DNA from: Bacillus sp. (in: firmicutes)
Lineage (GTDB): Bacteria; Bacillota; Bacilli; Bacillales; Cytobacillaceae
Reading direction: 5' to 3'
Length of the DNA: 5,933 nucleotides
Assembly: GCA_003457145.1 (NCBI GenBank)
Contig: DMSR01000085.1
Span: 1 to 5,933, forward strand
Below, in pieces: positions 1 to 4,667 of the stretch. The position numbers and the translations under genes were made by a program. Below the pieces are notes generated by a model. It ran no database searches. It was not told where the DNA came from and saw only the letters and a program-made list of their open reading frames with translations. Every line of letters begins with the position of its first letter. Within the stretch, counting starts at the first letter, position 1.

Positions 1-575
1 CAATAGTGAAAATAAAAGAAACTTGGATTTTTAGTTTTTTCTATAGTTTATCGTTCGGAGGCTTTGTCGGTTTAACAAGCTATTTGGGCATATTTTTTGT
101 TGACCAGTATGGAATCAGCAAAGTGACTGCCGGTGACATGGTGACAATAGCCGTGTTCGCGGGCAGCTTCGTTCGGCCGATTGGGGGATATTTCGCAGAC
201 CGTCTCGATGGAACCAATCTGCTGATCCGATTATTCTTTCTTGCAGCCATTATGCTAGGATTAATTGGCTTTTTGCTGCCGCTCTATATCGCATTGCCGT
301 TATTCATTCTGGCAATGCTCATCTTCGGAGTAGCAAATGGTGCATTATTTCAGGTCATTCCAACAAGATTCCCGCGACAAGTGGGTATTTTCACAGGCTT
401 TGTGGGAGCAGCAGGGGGCTTTGGCGGATTTTTCCTTCCGAATATTCTTGGAACATTTAAGGAATTTACTGGATCATATTCCTTTGGATTCTGGTGGATA
501 GGTGCTACCTATATGGTTGCTCTCTTCCTCATCTTCTGGCTTCGAAAATCCTGGGAAAATAGTGAAAATATTTAA
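1..575 (+). CDS. narK: NarK-family nitrate/nitrite transporter, C-terminal half (5' truncated by window edge)
   Basis: This is an integral membrane transporter of the major facilitator superfamily, nitrate/nitrite porter branch, which imports nitrate and/or exports nitrite. The frame is already open at base 3 (ATA), so the GTG at base 6 is not taken as the start. Only six hydrophobic segments are present, matching TM7-TM12 of a 12-TM protein of about 400 residues. The first begins at TWIFSFFYS and the last ends near FLIFWLRKSW. The RPIGG motif has its Arg at 174-176, at the position of the second substrate-binding arginine known in NarK. The glycine-rich nitrate signature GFVGAAGGFGGFFLP lies at 396-440. 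TAA is at 573-575, followed directly by a terminator, so moaA downstream is transcribed separately. An assimilatory NasA-type transporter is the main alternative. The moaA/moeA/ric neighbourhood favours a respiratory role. Confidence 0.88.
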   Translation, partial: IVKIKETWIFSFFYSLSFGGFVGLTSYLGIFFVDQYGISKVTAGDMVTIAVFAGSFVRPIGGYFADRLDGTNLLIRLFFLAAIMLGLIGFLLPLYIALPLFILAMLIFGVANGALFQVIPTRFPRQVGIFTGFVGAAGGFGGFFLPNILGTFKEFTGSYSFGFWWIGATYMVALFLIFWLRKSWENSENI

Positions 576-583
576 TTAGCAGG

Positions 584-618
584 AGCACAGGAATATAATC
601 CTGATGCTTCTTTTCTTT
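584..618 (+). terminator. Rho-independent terminator after narK
   Basis: AGCACAGGA (584-592) pairs with TCCTGATGCT (599-608). This gives a 9-bp stem with one bulged A (604) and a 6-base loop, followed by a T-rich tract to 618. It begins 9 bases after the narK stop and should end the narK transcript. Confidence 0.75.
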
Positions 619-808
619 AAAGATTGGTTCCACTATACATTTCAGCAACGCCCGTTTAAAATCCGTCTTACACCCATAGCTGCGGTTTTTTTCTTTCATA
701 GAATATGACAACATCATGACATTTAAAAAGAAAAACACTATCTTCGCAGTTTTTATGTTGTAATATAAATAGTAGATTTCATAATACTTCTAGCCCTATT
801 GGCATTAG
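619..808. other. AT-rich spacer with no recognised gene
   Basis: This stretch lies between the narK terminator and the moaA promoter elements. I see no ORF with a ribosome binding site, no convincing hairpin with a T tract, and no tRNA or riboswitch-like fold. Two short weak reading frames that enter it (529-738 on minus, 604-708 on plus) were rejected. It may be decayed sequence or hold distal regulatory sites, but nothing specific can be supported. Confidence 0.4.
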
Positions 809-859
809 TGTGAGAATATTAACAGTATCAATGTTATAATTACTGTTACAATGTCGATA
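809..859 (+). promoter_or_regulatory. Predicted Fnr-type promoter of moaA
   Basis: TGTGA-GAATAT-TAACA at 809-824 matches the Fnr/Crp-family box TGTGA-N6-TCACA at 9 of 10 arm positions. A -10-like TACAAT lies at 847-852 and predicts transcription start near 859. The box centre is then at about -42.5, within one base of the class II activator position (-41.5) known for Bacillus Fnr. A perfect TATAAT also occurs at 835-840 but has no usable -35 at 17 bases. If that were the true -10, the box would overlap the -35 region and could act negatively instead. Confidence 0.55.
820..848. repeat. Inverted repeat TAACAGTA-N13-TACTGTTA in the moaA promoter
   Basis: There are perfect 8-bp arms at 820-827 and 841-848. 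Their centres are 21 bases apart, about two helical turns. The left arm overlaps the right half of the Fnr-like box, the spacer contains TATAAT, and the right arm runs into the TACAAT -10. The placement would suit a second operator, but no known regulator motif was recognised. Confidence 0.4.
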
Positions 860-874
860 ATAACTTCTCTATAC

Positions 875-879
875 TGGAG
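875..879 (+). promoter_or_regulatory. Ribosome binding site that decides the moaA start
   Basis: TGGAG at 875-879 ends 9 bases before GTG 889, which is good spacing. It directly abuts the TTG at 880, which leaves no room for a ribosome to use that TTG. GTG 889 is therefore the preferred start. Confidence 0.7.
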
Positions 880-888
880 TTGATTCAA

Positions 889-1905
889 GTGGGAACAAAC
901 ATAATCAAAGACCAATTAAATAGACCGCTTCGCGATATAAGAATATCAGTTATAGACCGTTGTAATTTCCGCTGTCAGTATTGCATGCCTGCTGACATAT
1001 TCGGCCCGGATTTTGCTTTCTTGCCGAAAAGTGAGCTTTTGACTTACGAGGAAATTGAGCGGGTTGCTTCTACCTTCGTCCAACTAGGGGTAGAGAAAAT
1101 CAGGCTTACTGGCGGAGAACCATTACTTCGCAAGGACCTTCCAATCCTTATTCAAAAACTGAATGAGATCGAAGGACTGAAAGATATTGCTCTAACAACA
1201 AATGGCGTTCTTTTGCCAAAATATGCAGAACAGTTAAAAGCTGCTGGATTAAAACGAGTCAATGTAAGTCTTGACAGCCTTAAGGATGAACTGTTCGGCC
1301 AAATCAATGGCAGGAATGTTGGGGTAGGACCAGTGCTTGATGGGATTGAATCCGCAAAAAAGGCAGGCTTAGGAGTTAAAATAAACACTGTTATTAAAAA
1401 AGGGCTCAACGATACCGAGATCTTGCCAATGGCAGAGTTCTGTAAAAAGGAAGGCCTGGAATTGCGCTATATCGAATATATGGATGTAGGCAGCACGAAT
1501 GGCTGGAAAATGGATGATGTCATTACAAAGAAACAAATATATAACATGATTAATGAACACTATGAATTGGAGCAGGTAGATCCTGACTACTATGGTGAAG
1601 TAGCAAAGAAATATCGGTATAAAGGTACTGATGTCAATGTAGGATTTATCTCCTCGGTATCAGAATCCTTCTGTTCAACCTGTACAAGAGCACGATTATC
1701 TGCTAACGGGCAAATCTTCACTTGCTTGTTCAATGGCAACGGTCATGACATTCGTGATTTCATCCGTGAAGGTGCAAGCGATGACGAACTGCGGGCACGT
1801 ATTACAGATATCTGGAACCACAGAACTGACAGATACTCCGATGAACGGACTGCTGAAACTGCTGCAAACAGAAAGAAAATAGAAATGTCCTATATCGGCG
1901 GTTAA
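889..1905 (+). CDS. moaA: GTP 3',8-cyclase MoaA (radical SAM)
   Basis: MoaA is a cytoplasmic radical-SAM enzyme that, with MoaC, converts GTP to cyclic pyranopterin monophosphate, the first step of molybdenum cofactor synthesis. The product has 338 residues from GTG 889, normal for the family. CNFRCQYC holds the SAM-binding [4Fe-4S] cysteines C25, C29 and C32. TGGEPLLR (about 74-81) is the radical-SAM glycine motif. FCSTC plus a later Cys (C262, C265, C279; Cx2Cx13C) ligate the second, GTP-binding cluster. The protein ends in the conserved Gly-Gly tail (SYIGG) that reaches the active site. The TTG in frame at 880 was rejected because of its zero-spaced ribosome binding site. moaA stands alone between two terminators and has its own Fnr-like promoter. 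MoaC, MoaD and MoaE are not in view. No frame damage is seen. Confidence 0.97.
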   Translation: MGTNIIKDQLNRPLRDIRISVIDRCNFRCQYCMPADIFGPDFAFLPKSELLTYEEIERVASTFVQLGVEKIRLTGGEPLLRKDLPILIQKLNEIEGLKDIALTTNGVLLPKYAEQLKAAGLKRVNVSLDSLKDELFGQINGRNVGVGPVLDGIESAKKAGLGVKINTVIKKGLNDTEILPMAEFCKKEGLELRYIEYMDVGSTNGWKMDDVITKKQIYNMINEHYELEQVDPDYYGEVAKKYRYKGTDVNVGFISSVSESFCSTCTRARLSANGQIFTCLFNGNGHDIRDFIREGASDDELRARITDIWNHRTDRYSDERTAETAANRKKIEMSYIGG

Positions 1906-1937
1906 GACTCCATTTTTTGGAGTCTTTTTCTTTTCTT
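1904..1937 (+). terminator. Rho-independent terminator of moaA
   Basis: AAGACTCCA (1904-1912) and TGGAGTCTT (1918-1926) form a perfect 9-bp stem around a 5-T loop, followed by a T-rich tract to about 1937. The stem includes the last two bases of the moaA stop codon, so termination is tightly coupled to the gene end. Confidence 0.9.
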
Positions 1938-1985
1938 TAGGTTCTGTTAAAGCCTAATGTTTCTTTTCCACAAAACAATGCAATC

Positions 1986-2022
1986 ATGGATAAGCTTCAC
2001 CTTTTTATTCATTTTTATCCAT
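1986..2022. repeat. Inverted repeat ATGGATAA / TTATCCAT in the moaA-cls spacer
   Basis: There are 8-bp perfect arms at 1986-1993 and 2015-2022 around a 21-base interval. No T tract follows, so it is not a standard terminator. It lies upstream of the predicted cls promoter. Its function is unknown, and it could be chance in AT-rich DNA. Confidence 0.25.
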
Positions 2023-2046
2023 CCGTAACTAATTTGGGCATACTAT

Positions 2047-2073
2047 GTTTTCCGATAAATAGATATTGGGTAT
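2047..2073 (+). promoter_or_regulatory. Predicted sigma-B promoter of cls
   Basis: GTTTTC at 2047-2052 and GGGTAT at 2068-2073, with a 15-base spacer, match the Bacillus sigma-B consensus (GTTTAA, 12-15 bases, GGGWAW). The first four -35 bases and the whole -10 agree. Transcription would start near 2080, leaving a leader of about 40 bases. No comparable sigma-A promoter with a good -35 was seen nearby. The inference is induction under general stress. Confidence 0.55.
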
Positions 2074-2121
2074 ATATATATCAAGAATTCTATTCATACT
2101 TATGATTTGGAGAATGCCTGG

Positions 2122-3633
2122 ATGAATAAAAGAAAAGTTGATTTTTTATTTGTATTCACATTAAGTATCTGTTCTTATATTATCGTTTTTACTGACTACA
2201 GCCATGTGGTGAAGGTTACTGCCATACTGATTTACGCAATGATCATCTTCGTAAGCGTTTATTCATTGATGCTTGAAAACCGTTCAGCGCAGCATACACT
2301 TTTATGGATGTATGTAATGATCTTGTTTCCTGTTGCCGGCTATTTCTTTTACTTATTTTCAGGGCAGCTGATTATAAAAGGCCATTTGTATAAAAGTAAA
2401 AGGACTCGTGATAGAGACGAGTGGAAAAGGCTGATGAGACAAGAAGATTCCCGAGATTTGTCTTTCTTGATGGACAGCCAAATGTGCTTTGCGAAATATG
2501 CCAAGAATGCCTCGATGACGCCTATTACTACCGCTTCAAGAGCGAAAATCCTGAAGAACGGAAAAGAAACCTTTTCGGAAATCAAAAAGAGATTGAGAGC
2601 AGCTGAAAAGTTCATACATATCGAGTATTATATCTTCAGGTCAGACCGGCTTGGAAAGGAAATTATCGAGATTCTTATTGAAAAAGCTGAAGAGGGAGTG
2701 GAAGTACTCTTCATGTATGATGCAGCAGGCAGCATGATGTTCAGGTCAAAAGACCTAAACGAAATGCTTGACGCTGGAATAAGGGCGCACCCTTTTTCCC
2801 CTCTTAAATATGGTTTCTTTAACCAGAAATTCAACTTCCGCAATCACCGGAAAATCATCATCATTGACGGCGAAATAGGATTTACCGGTGGCCTTAATGT
2901 AGGAGTCGAATATCTCGGCGAGAACGAAAACTTTGGTTTCTGGCGCGATACACATATGCTTTTGACTGGTGAGGCAGTATATACCCTTCACACTGTATTC
3001 CTGCTCGATTGGGAGTATGTAAGCGGTGAGCGTGTCCTGGAAAATCAACGAGCGATAAAAAAACCGGTTGAAGACGAGGAACTGGATGGGGCCATCCAGG
3101 TAGTGGCAAGCGGACCAGATACTCAGCAGGGAATCATGAGCGACTTTTATTATACGATGCTGTCCTGTGCGGCACAGTCTATCTGGATTGCCACACCCTA
3201 TTTTGTACCAGACGAAGCGATCCGGACAGCGTTACGCGTCGCTGCTGCCAAAGGGATTGAAGTCAGAATCATGGTTCCTGAGATTAATGACAGCTATTTA
3301 ACCCAATATGCGAGCCGGTCTTATTTTGCAGAATTATTAAGGAATGGCGCTGAAATCTACTCATATAAAAAAGGATTTTTGCACCAGAAGGTGATCATTG
3401 TAGATGGGAATATTGCCTCGATAGGTACTGCCAACATGGATATGCGCAGCTTCCACTTGAATTTTGAAGTGAATGTGTTTCTATATGGCAGCAGTTCAAT
3501 AAGAGATCTCGTTGCACATTATGAGGAAGACATGGAAGATTCTGAATTAATCAGCCCTGTCAAATACTATAAAAGAGGATTTATTGAAAGATCAAAAGAA
3601 TCCTTCGCCAGATTATTTTCTGGTGCCTTATAG
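2122..3633 (+). CDS. cls: Cardiolipin synthase (phospholipase D family)
   Basis: This membrane enzyme condenses two phosphatidylglycerols into cardiolipin and glycerol. The product has 503 residues, at the upper end for bacterial Cls. The N-terminus has hydrophobic segments at about residues 8-23, 30-51 and 59-80, one more than the two seen in typical Bacillus ClsA. Two phospholipase D HKD motifs follow: HRKIIIID (H242, K244, D249), preceding GFTGGLNVG, and HQKVIIVD (H421, K423, D428), preceding the TANMDMRSF segment. ATG 2122 is chosen because TTGGAG at 2107-2112 sits 9 bases upstream; the in-frame TTG 2107 is itself part of that ribosome binding site. The gene is monocistronic, with a sigma-B-like promoter upstream and a shared terminator downstream. 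It has no direct tie to molybdenum or nitrate chemistry. From memory, one B. subtilis cardiolipin synthase paralogue, YwiE (about 500 residues), is a close size match and has been linked to the sigma-B regulon. Confidence 0.95.
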   Translation: MNKRKVDFLFVFTLSICSYIIVFTDYSHVVKVTAILIYAMIIFVSVYSLMLENRSAQHTLLWMYVMILFPVAGYFFYLFSGQLIIKGHLYKSKRTRDRDEWKRLMRQEDSRDLSFLMDSQMCFAKYAKNASMTPITTASRAKILKNGKETFSEIKKRLRAAEKFIHIEYYIFRSDRLGKEIIEILIEKAEEGVEVLFMYDAAGSMMFRSKDLNEMLDAGIRAHPFSPLKYGFFNQKFNFRNHRKIIIIDGEIGFTGGLNVGVEYLGENENFGFWRDTHMLLTGEAVYTLHTVFLLDWEYVSGERVLENQRAIKKPVEDEELDGAIQVVASGPDTQQGIMSDFYYTMLSCAAQSIWIATPYFVPDEAIRTALRVAAAKGIEVRIMVPEINDSYLTQYASRSYFAELLRNGAEIYSYKKGFLHQKVIIVDGNIASIGTANMDMRSFHLNFEVNVFLYGSSSIRDLVAHYEEDMEDSELISPVKYYKRGFIERSKESFARLFSGAL

Positions 3634-3681
3634 AAAATAGCGGATTACGATTATTCACATGAATGGTAAGACATAGGTAGC

Positions 3682-3713
3682 AAAAAACGCTTGGAATGAT
3701 CCAAGCGTTTAAA
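3682..3713. terminator. Hairpin terminator between convergent cls and ric
   Basis: AAACGCTTGGA (3685-3695) and TCCAAGCGTTT (3700-3710) make a perfect 11-bp stem with a 4-base loop. A run of six A at 3682-3687 gives a U tract when read on the minus strand, so it is a strong terminator for ric, 24 bases past the ric stop. On the plus strand only TTTAAAT follows, so it is weaker for cls, though it is the only candidate there. Confidence 0.85.
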
Positions 3714-3733
3714 TATGCCAAACTGAATTTAAG

Positions 3734-4432
3734 TTACGCAGTGTACCTAGGGAACAAAATGTTGTTCTCAAGATGCACATGCATGAACGTATGGGCTTCC
3801 AGTGTTTCAAGACGCTTATATACTAAACGGTATGTTCCGCATGCATCCAAGGGAGGAGTAAAATCAGAAGTGATTTCACGGAGTTCCTTAAGTATCGAGC
3901 CCGCATGGTCATGTTCTTTTTCAAGCTCAGTGATTTCCGCAAGAATTTCATTTCGCTGTTCTCCGTCCACGGAATCAAGCTGAAGCAAGAGTGGGAAAAC
4001 TGTCGCTTCTTCTTTTGCGGTATGCTCTAGTAAATCTTTTTTTAACTCATAGAATAATTCGTATACTCTAATAAGCTCAGCGTGTCTATCACCATGTACC
4101 TTAGAAACCTTTGTTACATAGGGACTTAGCATTGTAAGTTCTTCTTCAAGTTCACGATGGTATTTATTTTTTATGTGTTCAATCAGCTCAGATGATCCTG
4201 TTTGTGTCCATACTTCCATATCTTCAGCATTGCCATTATGTTTCTTGTAGAGTTCCTTAAGCTCTGCCATGATCGCAGGGACATCCAGGTTTTGATCATC
4301 TGCGGCCTCTGCAAGAGGGCGGTTCCCGCCACAGCAGAAATCAAGGCGGTTTCTCTTAAATAGATCACTTGATTGAGGGAACAGGTTTACAATATCTTTA
4401 ACTAAAGAATTCTCATTAAAAGGCATATTCAT
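3734..4432 (-). CDS. ric: Iron-sulfur cluster repair di-iron protein Ric (ScdA/YtfE family)
   Basis: Ric is a cytoplasmic protein that helps restore Fe-S clusters damaged by nitric oxide or oxidants. It has 232 residues, close to ScdA and YtfE (about 220). The N-terminal ScdA domain carries the DFCCGG signature (31-36). A hemerythrin-like four-helix domain follows. By alignment from memory with E. coli YtfE, the di-iron ligands are H92 (KYH), H137 and E141 (HTAKE), H174 (EHDHAG), and H218 and E222 (HVHLE). All are present. E173 matches one bridging carboxylate, while the other is Asp (D133) rather than Glu. ATG 4432 is chosen because GGAGGT (4441-4446 on the minus strand) is 8 bases upstream; the second Met codon, two codons later, is too far away. 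The gene is divergent from moeA, with a predicted Fnr-type promoter. It suits a nitrate-respiring cell that makes NO. Confidence 0.95.
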   Translation of the reverse strand: MNMPFNENSLVKDIVNLFPQSSDLFKRNRLDFCCGGNRPLAEAADDQNLDVPAIMAELKELYKKHNGNAEDMEVWTQTGSSELIEHIKNKYHRELEEELTMLSPYVTKVSKVHGDRHAELIRVYELFYELKKDLLEHTAKEEATVFPLLLQLDSVDGEQRNEILAEITELEKEHDHAGSILKELREITSDFTPPLDACGTYRLVYKRLETLEAHTFMHVHLENNILFPRYTA

Positions 4433-4476
4433 TTGTAAGTACCTCCATATATTGATTTTATTAATTATACTGTTTA

Positions 4477-4526
4477 CATGCTAATCATATAGGAAATGGT
4501 TTTACTAGCTAGTGATGTGCATCACA
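4477..4526 (-). promoter_or_regulatory. Predicted class II Fnr-type promoter of ric
   Basis: AGTGA-TGTGCA-TCACA at 4511-4526 matches TGTGA-N6-TCACA at 9 of 10 arm positions and contains the near-perfect palindrome GTGATGTGCATCAC. On the minus strand a -10 TATGAT occupies 4489-4484, giving a start near 4477. The box centre (4518.5) is then exactly at -41.5, the classic position for Fnr activation. The leader would be about 45 bases. There is no good -35, as expected of an activator-dependent promoter. Confidence 0.65.
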
Positions 4527-4536
4527 CTTCACAAAA
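4527..4536 (-). promoter_or_regulatory. Possible ResD/SrrA-type site upstream of the ric Fnr box
   Basis: Read on the minus strand, TTTTGTGAAG abuts the upstream side of the Fnr-like box. It resembles the TTTGTGAA core reported for the ResD response regulator of Bacillus (recalled, approximate). The staphylococcal ric homologue scdA is known to depend on the related SrrAB system, so the context is compatible. A 10-base match in AT-rich DNA is weak evidence. Confidence 0.3.
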
Positions 4537-4572
4537 AATCTACATATTTAAATGATATTTTATGAGAGAATA

Positions 4573-4623
4573 TTGTGATGTTTGTTATGTTTTCGTTTTT
4601 CCATTACTCTTATAATTAAAAGG
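4573..4623 (+). promoter_or_regulatory. Predicted moeA promoter with tandem repeat and Fnr half-site
   Basis: A perfect -10 TATAAT lies at 4611-4616, with no good -35 at 17 bases; start is predicted near 4623. TTGTGATGT (4573-4581) is followed at once by TTGTTATGT (4582-4590), a tandem 9-base repeat with one mismatch spanning about -50 to -33. It contains one perfect Fnr half-site, TGTGA (4574-4578). The full 16-base Fnr frame would be centred at -41.5, but its right arm (TTATG) is degenerate. An activator of the Fnr or ResD type is inferred. Confidence 0.45.
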
Positions 4624-4667
4624 GTTGTTCATTAAAAAAAGTTTAACCTGCAGTAGGAGCTGATTAT

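Noticed and set aside
2..570. 13-base exact direct repeat AATAGTGAAAATA at 2-14 and 558-570
   Set aside because: It is AT-rich, read in different frames of narK and of a length expected about once by chance in a window this size. There is no sign of an attachment site or insertion.
6..575. GTG at base 6 as the real start of a short 189-residue transporter
   Set aside because: The frame is open upstream to the window edge. The protein has only TM7-TM12 of a 12-TM NarK, so this is truncation by the window.
604..708. 34-codon plus-strand frame starting at ATG 604 after the narK stop
   Set aside because: Its start lies within the terminator stem, it has only a poor AGGA at 11 bases, and its low-complexity product shows no recognisable family.
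529..738. 69-codon minus-strand frame overlapping the narK end and terminator
   Set aside because: It has no ribosome binding site, it reads back through the narK terminator, its composition looks random and it matches no family I know.
853..888. Moco riboswitch in the moaA leader
   Set aside because: The predicted leader is only about 30 bases, far too short for the known Moco RNA motif, and no fold is seen.
2421..2606. 61-codon plus-strand frame and several minus-strand frames inside cls
   Set aside because: They overlap strongly conserved cardiolipin synthase coding sequence and have no ribosome binding sites or family signatures.
4542..4562. AT-rich partial dyad around ATTTAAAT as a possible NsrR (NO-sensing) operator
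   Set aside because: Beyond the 8-base ATTTAAAT core the arms do not match, and such palindromes are common in AT-rich spacers. It is not well placed for either promoter.
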